This document shows positions 8,486-17,508 of a stretch of 64,000 bases of DNA, piece by piece (positions within the stretch are counted from its first letter, which is position 1; the number at the start of each line of letters is the position of its first letter). The notes under the pieces are model-generated. The model ran no database searches. It had not been told where the DNA came from and saw only the letters and a program-made list of their open reading frames with translations. Location: assembly GCA_038321965.1 (NCBI GenBank), contig JBBQFL010000015.1, positions 1 through 64,000 on the forward strand, read 5' to 3'. This stretch comes from UKL13-2 sp038321965 (GTDB taxonomy: Bacteria; Pseudomonadota; Gammaproteobacteria; Burkholderiales; Usitatibacteraceae). A program made the position numbers and the translations under genes.

Positions 8486-9880
8486 CTACTGAAAGCGATA
8501 CTTTACGACGACATCATCCTTTGCCTTGACTTCGATATTGGTTACATACGGGGCTAATGTCCCGTTTTTCACTTCTATCTTGTATTTGCCTGGTGACAGT
8601 TTGTGTTGCTTCAATGGTGGTGAATTGCCGATTGCACGGCCATTTACAAAAACTTCGCCCCACGGGTCTATTCGTAAACTGACGGTTCCCATTTCGACTG
8701 GTTTCGGCGTTGCTGGCTTGGCCGGGTCGGCAGGCATGTCTTTGGTTGATGTGGCCTTGACGATTTTGGCCGCATCTGTAGGCGTTTTTGCGGGGTCAAC
8801 TGGCTGAGTTGCGGATGCGGGAACCAGTGTTGCCGGGGCCGATGCGCCAACTGTCGCTGCGGATGGTTCACCTGGCTTGCCGGCGTCCGTCGCAGCCGAT
8901 GCCATCACTGGCGCCGCTGTAGCTGCTGCTGTCGGCTGTGGTGACGGGTTTGCGGCGACTGTTGCGCTCGCCGGCTCTGCCTTTGCGGGTTCAGGAGCTT
9001 TCTTCATCACCGCAACGACCAACGCTAAAACTATTGCACCTAGTACGCTGCCAGCGATGGTGAGTTTCCCCCGGTCCTTTAAGAACGGGATTGCGCCTTC
9101 ACCGGACTTTTCTTCTCCCATTGACCCAACTGCGTGCGTCCCGGTTGCAACGCCGGTCGGCGTCGTGGCTTTTGGATTGGTCTGTGCAGCACGGTCAGCC
9201 ATGCCTGCCCGTGCCTGATCAAACGCCGCGACTGACTCGCCGACTACGTAGATCTCGTGTTCACGAACATGCTTGTCAGTACGCGAGCCCTCATATTTGA
9301 AGAGTTTGGCGTACTCGTCGGAGATGACGGAGACCACATCGAAATATGACCGCGAAACGACGATCTGGCCAGGACGCGCGAAGCTCATGATGCGCTGCGC
9401 AACGTTGATGCCGTCACCGACGATATTTGGGTGGCCGTTGATATCACGCAGCAACTTTACCGGCCCCAGATTGATGCCGATACGGACGGAAAGGTCGCCT
9501 TGCGGACCGATATCGATATCTTCCTGTGCCGAGTTTTCTGGCAGACCGAGACTGGCGTAGGTGCGCTGCAAAAAATCGCGCATATGCATGCTAACGAACA
9601 AGGCATCTTCAGGATCGCCAAGAAAACTCATTGCGGCGCCGTCGCCAGTGTCGAGGATGATACGTTGCTCTGGCGCGATGTCCTTGAGAGAATCCGCGAG
9701 CAGCGACTGGAAACGGTCTTTCAGGGCAAGTTGCTCTGAAACCGACGTTTTCGAATAGCCGACGATATCGACAAAAACTACGCTGCCGATAAACGTGCGA
9801 TTTCCCTGATCGAGAATATTACTCACTTGTTTGGCTTGATCCTGTTGGTGCGACTGTGCGCGGCAGCGGAAGAAACGCAA
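8486..9880 (-). CDS. Class III adenylate/guanylate cyclase with TM and C-terminal PEGA domain
   Basis: A 464-residue protein with three parts. An N-terminal class III cyclase domain (about 30-215) has VVFVDIVGYSK with the first metal Asp, DTGDGAAMSFLGDPEDAL, and PNIVGDGINVAQRIMSFA. A TM helix (about 275-293) leads to a long Ala/Pro/Thr-rich periplasmic linker. The C-terminal PEGA-like beta domain (about 395-464) has GEVFVNGRAIGNSPPLK and LSPGKYKIEVKNG. The cytoplasmic output would be cAMP or cGMP; the specificity residues were not resolved. The start is uncertain: a GTG 18 codons in (VSNILDQG) also fits. The gene lies 51 bases upstream of the TPR lipoprotein start in one minus-strand operon with the kinase. 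Confidence 0.88.
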   Translation of the reverse strand: MRFFRCRAQSHQQDQAKQVSNILDQGNRTFIGSVVFVDIVGYSKTSVSEQLALKDRFQSLLADSLKDIAPEQRIILDTGDGAAMSFLGDPEDALFVSMHMRDFLQRTYASLGLPENSAQEDIDIGPQGDLSVRIGINLGPVKLLRDINGHPNIVGDGINVAQRIMSFARPGQIVVSRSYFDVVSVISDEYAKLFKYEGSRTDKHVREHEIYVVGESVAAFDQARAGMADRAAQTNPKATTPTGVATGTHAVGSMGEEKSGEGAIPFLKDRGKLTIAGSVLGAIVLALVVAVMKKAPEPAKAEPASATVAANPSPQPTAAATAAPVMASAATDAGKPGEPSAATVGASAPATLVPASATQPVDPAKTPTDAAKIVKATSTKDMPADPAKPATPKPVEMGTVSLRIDPWGEVFVNGRAIGNSPPLKQHKLSPGKYKIEVKNGTLAPYVTNIEVKAKDDVVVKYRFQ

Positions 9881-9900
9881 CGAACTTATTTTGACTTTCC

Positions 9901-9934
9901 ATATGTTACCGAAATCTCGACCAGTTTCGGAACA
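9901..9934. repeat. Inverted repeat between the hpn operon and the cyclase gene
   Basis: The arms ATATGTTACCGAAA and TTTCGGAACATAT pair over 13 bp with one bulged base around a 10-base loop. No T-run follows on either strand, so a classic terminator is unlikely. It sits just upstream of the cyclase start (9880) and just after the stop of the upstream SDR gene (9945). It could be a regulator site for the signalling operon or a factor-assisted terminator. Confidence 0.5.
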
Positions 9935-9944
9935 TATCGCGCCG

Positions 9945-10745
9945 CTAACGCTGACCTAAATCGGGTAGGGCGGCAGAATCCGGTTGACAATCCAGCAAAG
10001 TGGCCGAAATATTGGAACTATCCGCACTTGCCAAAAACAGCAAATGCCGGGTCAAAGCGCTCGCCGGTCGTTGCTCAGTTGCGATCTCACCTGGATGACT
10101 CTTGCTTCTCATCGGGCTGGCGACTGGTCCCGGCAGACACAAATTGAAGCGTACTTTTGTCGGCCCGTCCATTTCATCGTCCCAAATGGCTATCAGGTTG
10201 TGCAACGCGCCTTTCGTCGCGGAAAATGCGCCCCAGAATGCCTTTGGCTCGATCGCGTGCGTTTCGGTCAGGAAAATGACCGAACCATCTGGAGCCCGCT
10301 TGAGCAGTGGCAAACAAGCCTTGGTCAGCGCAGCCGGAACTGCGAGGTTGACACGGCTGTGCTTCAACCACATATCGAGGTCATGCAGGGCAAGCGGCAT
10401 GCACGACACGAAGTGGCTGGCGCCATGGAAAATAACGTCGAGTCGACCAAACGTGCTGTGGATGGATTGTGCGTACGCATCAAGTTCGGCTTGCGTGGCC
10501 TTGAAGTAGTCCAACGGCAGGATGGCCGGCTCGGGATACCCTGCGGCCACGATTTCATCGTAAGCCGCTTCCAGGCGCGGCACGTGCCGCCCGTGCAGAA
10601 TGACCGAGGCGCCATGTTGCGCGAAGGCTAGCGCGGCGACTCTGCCAAGGCCCTGGCCTGCGCCGGTAACCAGCGCGACCCGACCCTTTAACAGATCGGC
10701 ACGCGGTTGGTAATTGGCGGGCAGAGACGTCACGTTGAGATTCAT
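9945..10745 (-). CDS. SDR-family oxidoreductase-like protein with altered active site
   Basis: A 266-residue short-chain dehydrogenase/reductase, YciK-like in its core. It has the NAD(P) Rossmann motif VTGAGQGLGR (about 26-35) and a normal overall length. The catalytic Y-x3-K appears as F-S-A-T-K (in FWGAFSATKGALHN): the Tyr is Phe, read from TTT, while the Lys is kept. The catalytic Ser region reads VIFLTETHA instead of the usual SS. It may therefore bind cofactor or lipid without normal hydride-transfer chemistry. Its start overlaps the hpnE stop by 4 bases, making it the last gene of the hopanoid-precursor operon. The substrate is unknown. Confidence 0.85.
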   Translation of the reverse strand: MNLNVTSLPANYQPRADLLKGRVALVTGAGQGLGRVAALAFAQHGASVILHGRHVPRLEAAYDEIVAAGYPEPAILPLDYFKATQAELDAYAQSIHSTFGRLDVIFHGASHFVSCMPLALHDLDMWLKHSRVNLAVPAALTKACLPLLKRAPDGSVIFLTETHAIEPKAFWGAFSATKGALHNLIAIWDDEMDGPTKVRFNLCLPGPVASPMRSKSHPGEIATEQRPASALTRHLLFLASADSSNISATLLDCQPDSAALPDLGQR

Positions 10746-12079
10746 AAGTCCGATTGAGCAGTTTTAAGGTAATTAAGGCATGATTCGGCAGCTTTGATGC
10801 CGTTGCGGGCAGCGCCTTCCAGCGTTGCCGGATAGTCCCCTGCCACGTAGTCGCCAGCACGAAATACGCCGGGAAACGGCGTTTCCACAGGCGGCCGGTC
10901 TGCCAGGGGCTTGCAGGCAAATGTCGCAAATTGCTCCGAGACGACTTTGCTCCAGATTGGTTCGGGCAGTCTCAAAACATGTTTCGCCAATTCGGCCAAT
11001 ACCTGATCGGCAAGCGCTTCCTGCGTGAGATGCATATGCGGCCCAGATGCCGATATCACTGCCGCTATCAGCCCGCCACTCTCATCGGGCAACATGCGGC
11101 TACTCGCAGACAGTGCAGTGCGATCGAAAAACCATTGCGCCAAGCCCTTCGCCTGACCAAGCATCGGTTCCGGCAGGCGGACCGGTCGGTCAAACTTGAA
11201 ATAGACCGTCACGATCGGCTCATAGTCTAACGACGGTGAATCGAGGCCTGCGAGCAATCCGCTTAACTGGTGTGGCCCGACCGCCAGAATGACCGCGTCA
11301 AATTGCTCCGAGTCACTGTCGCAGCTGACTCGATAGCCGCCGCCCGCGACAACTATGTTTTTTACTCGCTGTCTCAACCTGACCTCGCTGCCGCGCTTCA
11401 TCAGCCACCTGGCAGCAGGAGCAGGGAATAAAGTAGTAAGGTCGACGCAAGGTAGCAACAAATCACTGGCGTTACGATCTGACGCCAATGAGTCACGTAG
11501 CACGTTGGCAAATACCTGCGCTGAAGCGCTAGCCAACGGCGTATTGAGTGCGGAAATTGTCAATGGTTGCCACAGATGGTCCATCAGGTTTTGCGGCTGC
11601 CTGTGTGCTGCAAGTAATTCAGCAACGGTCAATCGCGCGTCCACCTGATAGTTCAGCCGCTTCAATGCCAACATGAAGCGTACCGCCGCCAAGCGGTCCG
11701 CGACACTCAACCCTTTGGCCGTCAGCAGGGTCCAGGCCATATAAAGCTGGCCAGGAAAAAACGTTTTGGATGGAGCGCTCAACAAGAAATCCGGAGGCAT
11801 CGAGAGTCTGAGCGAAACCCGGCGAAGCGACCTTTCGGGCACGTCGACCAAACGCATCAGTCGCAACAACTCGCTGTACGCGCCGGCCAGAATGTGCTGC
11901 CCATTGTCGAGAACTTCGCCACGGTATTCTATCTGGCGCGCTCGTCCGCCCAGTGTCTTGCCAGCCTCGAAGACCACAGATCGGACGGCGTTTTCTGCCA
12001 GAGTTACGGCGGCCGCCATTCCTGCATAACCGCCACCGATGACCGCTACCGACTTTGTTTGCCTTTTTGACGCCAGCAT
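10742..12079 (-). CDS. hpnE: Hydroxysqualene dehydroxylase HpnE
   Basis: A FAD-dependent amine-oxidase-like protein of 445 residues that reduces hydroxysqualene to squalene, the last step of the HpnCDE route. It has the dinucleotide fold VAVIGGGYAGMAAA (about 12-24), the second FAD contact VFEAGKTLGGRAR, DNGQHILAGAY, and the C-terminal FAD motif FRAGDYVAGDYPATLEGAARNG. The ATG at 12079 is preferred because it forms a TAATG junction with the hpnD stop; an ATG at 12112 also exists. It lies between hpnD and the SDR gene with overlaps on both sides, as expected for a coupled operon. Confidence 0.92.
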   Translation of the reverse strand: MLASKRQTKSVAVIGGGYAGMAAAVTLAENAVRSVVFEAGKTLGGRARQIEYRGEVLDNGQHILAGAYSELLRLMRLVDVPERSLRRVSLRLSMPPDFLLSAPSKTFFPGQLYMAWTLLTAKGLSVADRLAAVRFMLALKRLNYQVDARLTVAELLAAHRQPQNLMDHLWQPLTISALNTPLASASAQVFANVLRDSLASDRNASDLLLPCVDLTTLFPAPAARWLMKRGSEVRLRQRVKNIVVAGGGYRVSCDSDSEQFDAVILAVGPHQLSGLLAGLDSPSLDYEPIVTVYFKFDRPVRLPEPMLGQAKGLAQWFFDRTALSASSRMLPDESGGLIAAVISASGPHMHLTQEALADQVLAELAKHVLRLPEPIWSKVVSEQFATFACKPLADRPPVETPFPGVFRAGDYVAGDYPATLEGAARNGIKAAESCLNYLKTAQSDL

Positions 12080-12912
12080 TACGTGGCGATCCAGGTGCGC
12101 CAGGCGATCCACAGTTTGCGCATCGGCGTGAGTGACGTTCTTTGCTTTAAGACCATAAATTTATCGCGCTCAATCTCTTGGAGAAGCGTACGGTAAATTG
12201 CCGACATGATCAGGCCGGGCCGCTGTGGAAGCCGATCTTCAGACGAAAGTGCCTCAAACGCCGCGTCATACAATGACTTCGCCCGTTCACACTGGAAAGC
12301 CATCAGGCTTACGAAGGCAGGCGTGTGACGCGCCGCGAGGATGTCGGCGGCACTAACGCCAAATCTCGCCATTTCATCCTGCGGCAGATAAATCCGATCC
12401 CGACGCGCGTCCTCACCGACGTCTCGAATGATATTGGTCATTTGGAAGGCCAGTCCCAGGTTCTCGGCGTAATCCAGCGTTCCAGGATTGCTATAGCCGA
12501 AAATGCCGGCCGACAGCTGACCGACGACCCCGGCAACACGATGGCAGTAAAGCTTCAAAGACGCAAAATCACTGTAACGATGGTGTGTCAAATCCATCTC
12601 CATACCATCGATAATTTCGTTGAGACGCGCTTGATCGACCGCAAATGCGGTTGTTGCCGGCGCCAATGCCTTTGTGACCGGATGTTGGGGGTGGCCTTGA
12701 AACAAGTTGGCCAACTCCGCCCGCCACCAGCCGAGCTTGGCGCGAGCGATATTGACATCGGAAACTTCGTCAGCAACGTCATCGACTTCGCGACAAAAAG
12801 CATATAGGGCGGTTATGGCGCGACGACGATCAGGCGGCAGAAAACGGAAGCTGTAATAGAAGCTCGAGCCGCTTTGCGCCGCCTTTTTCTGGCAATACTC
12901 GTCAGGCGTCAT
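12079..12912 (-). CDS. hpnD: Presqualene diphosphate synthase HpnD
   Basis: A squalene/phytoene synthase-family protein of 277 residues that condenses two farnesyl diphosphates to presqualene diphosphate. Both Asp-rich motifs are present: REVDDVADE (about 40-50) and NIIRDVGEDARRDRIYLPQDE (about 160-180). The start MTPDEYCQKKAAQSG at 12912 makes an ATGA overlap with the hpnC stop; the longer reading from 12954 adds non-family residues. It hands its product to HpnC, encoded just upstream. Confidence 0.93.
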   Translation of the reverse strand: MTPDEYCQKKAAQSGSSFYYSFRFLPPDRRRAITALYAFCREVDDVADEVSDVNIARAKLGWWRAELANLFQGHPQHPVTKALAPATTAFAVDQARLNEIIDGMEMDLTHHRYSDFASLKLYCHRVAGVVGQLSAGIFGYSNPGTLDYAENLGLAFQMTNIIRDVGEDARRDRIYLPQDEMARFGVSAADILAARHTPAFVSLMAFQCERAKSLYDAAFEALSSEDRLPQRPGLIMSAIYRTLLQEIERDKFMVLKQRTSLTPMRKLWIAWRTWIAT

Positions 12913-13730
12913 GCGGCAAACACCGCGCGGGGACCGATCTTCAGCCAATCCCATTTTGTCAGTATCGGCCGCTGGCGAAATACGTCACCCTGAACCGCGC
13001 CAATTTTGTCGAGAATGGCAATGCCGCCTGCAATGATGACCCGAAGTTCAGCGCCCATGCGTCCGCGCAAAACATTACCCAAGGGCGCGCCAAAGTGCAT
13101 CATTTTTCTTGCGCGGTCACATTGGAATGCCATCATGTTGCGCCACGCGACGCTGTTACTTTGACTGGCGATATCGCGTTCGCTTAGGCCGAAACGGGCC
13201 AAATCGTCGAGCGGCAAATAGACTCGACCGCCGTCATTTTTGCGCCAATCGACCGCGACATCCTGCCAGTGATTGATCAGTTGCAAAGCCGAGCAGACTG
13301 CATCACTGCGGGCGAGATTTTCAGTCTCTGCTTGTCGGTTCAGAAGTAGCAGAAGCCTGCCGATCGGGTTAGCCGAGCGGCGACAATAGTCCATGACTTC
13401 ATCGAAATCCACGTAGCGCGTTTTTGTTACATCCTGTCTGAACGCGGACAGCAGGTCACGAAACAACTGCAGCGGCAATTCGTGTTGCTTGATCGTGACG
13501 GCCAGATCTCGGAAGAGCGAAAGCTTGGAAATGCCAGCGGTCTCGATGAGATCGAGTTCTCGCTCGTAACTATCAAGCAAGGCGATTCGCTCTTCTATCG
13601 AAAGGGTACCTTCGTCCGCAAAGTCGTCTGCCGTCCGCGCAAATGCGTAAATGACCTCGATCGGTTTGCGCAGATGTTGCGGTAGCAGCCATGATGCAAC
13701 TGGAAAATTTTCGTAGTGGTCGACTGGCAC
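12909..13730 (-). CDS. hpnC: Hydroxysqualene synthase HpnC
   Basis: A squalene/phytoene synthase-family protein that converts presqualene diphosphate to hydroxysqualene. Motifs are ARTADDFADEG (first Asp-rich motif, about 37-47), YCRRSANPIGRLLL, and INHWQDVAVDWRKNDGGRVYLP (second motif). The frame stays open up to 13982 but runs there through the antisense of tRNA-Leu, so that part is not coding. The GTG at 13730 (VPVDHYENFPVASWLLP) gives 273 residues, the normal size. No strong ribosome-binding site precedes it, but a minus-strand TATAAT at 13785-13780 is well placed. First gene of the hpnC-hpnD-hpnE-SDR operon. Confidence 0.88.
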   Translation of the reverse strand: MPVDHYENFPVASWLLPQHLRKPIEVIYAFARTADDFADEGTLSIEERIALLDSYERELDLIETAGISKLSLFRDLAVTIKQHELPLQLFRDLLSAFRQDVTKTRYVDFDEVMDYCRRSANPIGRLLLLLNRQAETENLARSDAVCSALQLINHWQDVAVDWRKNDGGRVYLPLDDLARFGLSERDIASQSNSVAWRNMMAFQCDRARKMMHFGAPLGNVLRGRMGAELRVIIAGGIAILDKIGAVQGDVFRQRPILTKWDWLKIGPRAVFAA

Positions 13731-13888
13731 AAGAGATAGGCAAACAGGGTTTGACACGCAGAAAGTGCGCGAGGACAAAATTATATTTGTAAAAACAAGG
13801 CCTTTCGTGTTGCCTTCACCAATAAAAAAGCATTGACGTCCGCGCGAACGCTTGCGGTTTGCGGTAAAATCGCGGTCGAAGAATCTAT

Positions 13889-13973
13889 GCGAAAGTGGCG
13901 GAATTGGTAGACGCACTGGATTTAGGTTCCAGCGCCTTACGGCGTGGGGGTTCGAGTCCCTTCTTTCGCACCA
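13889..13973 (+). tRNA. tRNA-Leu (anticodon TAG)
   Basis: A full cloverleaf with encoded CCA. Acceptor arms GCGAAAG and CTTTCGC pair; the D arm is GGCGGAATTGGTAGACGC; the anticodon stem CTGGA/TCCAG holds loop TTTAGGT with TAG at 13923-13925; a class II variable arm and the GGTTCGAGTCC T arm follow. 85 bases. A leucine tRNA in front of tig is common in betaproteobacteria. Confidence 0.97.
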
Positions 13974-14124
13974 AATCATCAATGTCGACTTCGCGGCCAG
14001 GTGTAAGTCAATAGAGCAGCCTATCGCAACATTGGGATGGCGTCGCTCTCACGTCGGAATGACGTGATGCACCTATTGGTAGACGCCAAGGAATCAAAAT
14101 TTCTAAGACTGTTAGGACTTTACT

Positions 14125-15438
14125 ATGCAAGCGCAAACCCAAACCCCTCAACCAAGCCGCCTCGAACGCAATCTCATCGTTTCACTGGCCGCGGTCGAAG
14201 TTGAAAGTCAGATCACGACCAGGCTGAGGCAAATCGCACGCACCGCGAAGATGTCAGGCTTTCGGCCGGGCAAAGTGCCGTTCAACATTGTCGCGAATCA
14301 ATACGGATATCAGGTGCGGCAAGAGGTCATGTCTGATTCTGTTCAAAAGTCGTTCGCCAATGCGGTTAAAGATCAGCAGCTGCAGGTTGCCGGCTATCCT
14401 CGTTTCGCCCCCGCAAATTCCGGCGAATCTGCGGACAAGTTTGAGTTTACCGCGACGTTTGAAGTTTATCCCGAAGTGAAGGTAGGCTCGCTCGTCGGCA
14501 AAAAACTTGAGCGGTCTACTGCTGAAGTGGCAGACGTTGACGTCGACAACACGCTGGAAACGCTACGCAAGCAGCGCGCAGCGTATGACAAGACCGACCG
14601 TGCCGCAGAAAAAGGCGATTTCCTGGTCGTTGATTTTCTAGGCAAACTTGACGGTGCTCCGTTCAAAGGTGGCGATGCGCAGAATTTCGGTGTAGTCCTC
14701 GGTGAAGGTCGCATGCTTCCGGATTTTGAGGCGGCATTGATCGGCATGAAGGGGGGCGAAGACAAATCATTCGAGCTGACCTTCCCGGCCGACTACCAGC
14801 CAGAACTTGCCGGTAAGACGGTACAGTTTGCAGTGTCCGCAAAAGTCGTGAACGCACCGAAGCTGCCACCGGTGGATGCCGAATTTGCCAAGTCGTTGGG
14901 TGTCACCGACGGCGATATTGGCAAAATGCGTGCGGAAATTAAGGCCAATCTTGAACGCGAGTTGAAAAAACGAATTCAGGCCAAAACTAAGGATCAGGTG
15001 ATGGATGCTTTGTTGTCCGTTTCCGAGTTGGATCTGCCACGCTCACTGGTTGATATGGAAATTTCGAGATTGCAGGAACAGGCGGTAAAAGATCTCGAAG
15101 CGCGAGGCATGACGGCGAAAGACCTGCAGTTGCCGCCTGAACTTTTTCTGGAGCGCGCGGAACGACGTGTGAAGCTTGGTCTGGTGTTGTCAGAGGTCGT
15201 TAAGCAAAATGACCTTCGTGCAAAGCCGGAGCAAATTCGCGCGATGGTTGAAGAGCACGCCGAGAGTTTCGAAGATCCAAAACAAATGGTGCGCTGGTAT
15301 TACAGCGAACCGTCACGCCTGGCTGAAGTCGAGGGTATGGTTTTAGAAGACAACGTTGTTGAGTGGGCGGCGAAATCGCTTGATGTGTCGACAGTCACGA
15401 AGTCATTCGACGAAATTATGGAGATCAAAAGAACATGA
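14125..15438 (+). CDS. tig: Trigger factor, ribosome-associated chaperone / PPIase
   Basis: The ribosome-bound chaperone that meets nascent chains at the exit tunnel, 437 residues. The N-terminal ribosome-binding domain contains the signature GFRPGKVP (about 49-56). The FKBP-type PPIase domain follows (about 150-245: GDFLVVDFLGKLDGAPFKGG and FPADYQPELAGKTVQF), then the helical C-terminal chaperone arms. AGGA lies ahead of the ATG. The stop overlaps the clpP start (ATGA), and tig-clpP-clpX order is conserved in proteobacteria. Confidence 0.97.
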   Translation: MQAQTQTPQPSRLERNLIVSLAAVEVESQITTRLRQIARTAKMSGFRPGKVPFNIVANQYGYQVRQEVMSDSVQKSFANAVKDQQLQVAGYPRFAPANSGESADKFEFTATFEVYPEVKVGSLVGKKLERSTAEVADVDVDNTLETLRKQRAAYDKTDRAAEKGDFLVVDFLGKLDGAPFKGGDAQNFGVVLGEGRMLPDFEAALIGMKGGEDKSFELTFPADYQPELAGKTVQFAVSAKVVNAPKLPPVDAEFAKSLGVTDGDIGKMRAEIKANLERELKKRIQAKTKDQVMDALLSVSELDLPRSLVDMEISRLQEQAVKDLEARGMTAKDLQLPPELFLERAERRVKLGLVLSEVVKQNDLRAKPEQIRAMVEEHAESFEDPKQMVRWYYSEPSRLAEVEGMVLEDNVVEWAAKSLDVSTVTKSFDEIMEIKRT

Positions 15439-16112
15439 AGAGCTTCACGGACTATCAATCACACGCCTATGACTTGACCGGCATGGCGCCTGCCGACCGC
15501 GACTACTACCAGACGCGGGGTCTGGGTTATATCCCGATGGTGATTGAGCAGTCCGGACGCGGTGAACGGGCGTTTGACATCTATTCCCGTTTGCTGAAGG
15601 AGCGCGTGGTCTTCCTGGTGGGCGAGGTTAATGACGCGACGGCAAATGTAATCGTCGCGCAAATGCTGTTTCTTGAAAGCGAAAATGCGGACAAGGATAT
15701 TTCGTTGTACATCAATTCGCCTGGCGGTTCAGTCACGGCGGGCCTCGCCATTTATGACACGATGCAGTTTATCAAGCCTGATGTATCGACACTCTGCACG
15801 GGCTTTGCTGCCAGCATGGGCGCTTTCCTGCTCGCCGCTGGTACAAAGGGAAAGCGCTTGTGCCTGCCGAATTCGCGCGTGATGATCCATCAGGTATCCG
15901 GCGGATTTCGAGGTCAGGCATCTGATATCGCTATTCATGCGAAAGAGACCTTGTTTCTTAAGCAGCGCCTTAACGAAATCATGGCAAAGCACACCGGACA
16001 ATCGATCGAAGTTGTAGAGCGTGACACTGACCGCGACAATTTCCTGTCTGCGGAGGATGCGTTGAAATACGGTATTATCGATAAAGTGCTAGAGAACAGG
16101 CACCAAGCGTAG
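15435..16112 (+). CDS. clpP: ATP-dependent Clp protease proteolytic subunit
   Basis: Serine peptidase forming the double-heptamer chamber that degrades proteins fed by ClpX. At 225 residues, the triad is S127 in GFAASMGAFLL, H152 in SRVMIHQ and D201 in ERDTDRDNFL, with the oligomer-loop motif SPGGSV before it. The N-terminus carries a propeptide of normal size, cut by self-processing in the family. Its start overlaps the tig stop by 4 bases, and clpX follows after 64 bases. Confidence 0.97.
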   Translation: MKSFTDYQSHAYDLTGMAPADRDYYQTRGLGYIPMVIEQSGRGERAFDIYSRLLKERVVFLVGEVNDATANVIVAQMLFLESENADKDISLYINSPGGSVTAGLAIYDTMQFIKPDVSTLCTGFAASMGAFLLAAGTKGKRLCLPNSRVMIHQVSGGFRGQASDIAIHAKETLFLKQRLNEIMAKHTGQSIEVVERDTDRDNFLSAEDALKYGIIDKVLENRHQA

Positions 16113-16176
16113 AGTAAGAGGGGCGAATGAGCATGCTTTTTGCTTGTTCGTCGGACAGGTTGAATGAGGCACGGCA

Positions 16177-17442
16177 ATGACTGACAAGGTAGGCGAAAAA
16201 CTGCTCTATTGTTCCTTTTGCGGCAAGAGCCAGCATGAGGTGCGCAAGCTGATCGCTGGTCCTTCCGTGTTCATATGCGACGAGTGCATCGACCTGTGTA
16301 ACGACATCATTCGCGAGGAAGCGCAGAGCGATCCGAATGCGAAAGCATCCAAGAACGATTTGCCCACGCCGCAAGAGATTTGCGACATTCTTGATCAGTA
16401 TGTGATTGATCAGGTTCAGGCCAAGAAGATTTTGTCCGTCGCGGTCTACAATCATTACAAGCGTTTAAAAAGCGGTGCCAAAGATGGCGACGTAGAGCTG
16501 GCAAAGTCGAACATCTTGCTGATTGGTCCCACAGGTTCCGGCAAGACACTACTTGCGCAGACGCTCGCTCGTTTGCTCAATGTACCGTTCGTCATCGCGG
16601 ACGCAACAACGCTAACGGAAGCTGGTTATGTCGGTGAAGACGTCGAGAACATCATTCAAAAATTGTTGCAGAAGTGCGATTACGACGTAGAAAAAGCGCA
16701 GCGCGGCATTGTTTATATCGACGAGATCGACAAGATTTCCCGTAAGTCAGATAACCCTTCAATCACCCGCGACGTTAGCGGTGAGGGGGTCCAACAGGCA
16801 TTGTTGAAGTTGATCGAAGGTACCATCGCGTCGGTACCGCCGCAAGGTGGGCGCAAGCACCCAAATCAGGAGTTCGTCCAGGTCGACACCACTAACATCC
16901 TGTTCATTTGCGGTGGTGCATTTAGCGGGCTTGAAAAGGTGATCCAGCATCGAACTGATCGCGTTGGTATCGGTTTTGGTGCAGATGTTCGCAGCGGCAA
17001 TGACCGCGAAGCCAGCAATCAATTGTTGCGCGATTGTGAGCCTGAAGATTTGATCAAGTATGGCCTGATACCTGAGTTCGTCGGCAGACTACCCGTCGTT
17101 GCGACCCTCGAAGAGCTCGACGTCAAAGCATTGGTGCGGATTCTTACCGAACCGAAAAACGCGCTTACCAAGCAATACGAAAAACTCTTTGCCATGGAGG
17201 GGGTAGTGCTTGAATTTCGAGAGCCAGCTTTGGCAGCGATCGCCAAACGCGCGTTGGAGAGAAAAACCGGTGCGCGTGGCCTGCGTTCGATCATAGAGCA
17301 CGCACTGTTGGATATCATGTTCGAGCTCCCGTCGCTAAGCAACGTTGAAAAGGCAGTTGTGGATGAGGGCACAATTACGACAGAGCAAAAACCTCTCCTT
17401 ATCTACGCCGACAAGCCTAAAGTGGCCGGCGCACAAAAATAG
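16177..17442 (+). CDS. clpX: Clp protease ATP-binding unfoldase subunit ClpX
   Basis: AAA+ unfoldase that recognises and threads substrates into ClpP, 421 residues. The zinc-binding domain has C12, C15, C34 and C37. Walker A is GPTGSGKT (117-124), Walker B IVYIDEIDKI, and the pore and IGF-type ClpP-contact regions (RVGIGFGAD) are present, followed by the small domain with KRALERKTGARGLRS. The start has GAGG 7 bases before it. It lies in line with tig-clpP and upstream of lon. Confidence 0.97.
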   Translation: MTDKVGEKLLYCSFCGKSQHEVRKLIAGPSVFICDECIDLCNDIIREEAQSDPNAKASKNDLPTPQEICDILDQYVIDQVQAKKILSVAVYNHYKRLKSGAKDGDVELAKSNILLIGPTGSGKTLLAQTLARLLNVPFVIADATTLTEAGYVGEDVENIIQKLLQKCDYDVEKAQRGIVYIDEIDKISRKSDNPSITRDVSGEGVQQALLKLIEGTIASVPPQGGRKHPNQEFVQVDTTNILFICGGAFSGLEKVIQHRTDRVGIGFGADVRSGNDREASNQLLRDCEPEDLIKYGLIPEFVGRLPVVATLEELDVKALVRILTEPKNALTKQYEKLFAMEGVVLEFREPALAAIAKRALERKTGARGLRSIIEHALLDIMFELPSLSNVEKAVVDEGTITTEQKPLLIYADKPKVAGAQK

Positions 17443-17508
17443 CGGCGCCAACTCTCTGGTGGGAGTCTGCGGATAGACCTTCTCTGCACGCTGTGTCGGT
17501 GTCATTCA

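Noticed and set aside
13731..13982. N-terminal extension of hpnC (an open frame upstream of the chosen start)
   Set aside because: It reads through the antisense strand of tRNA-Leu; the familiar ERRDSNPHAVRRW-like peptide is a known artefact of tRNA genes.
14074..14086. ATTGGTAGACGCC, resembling the D arm of tRNA-Leu, just before tig
   Set aside because: Only about 12 bases agree with the tRNA; no acceptor or T arm follows, so it is not a tRNA remnant that can be supported.
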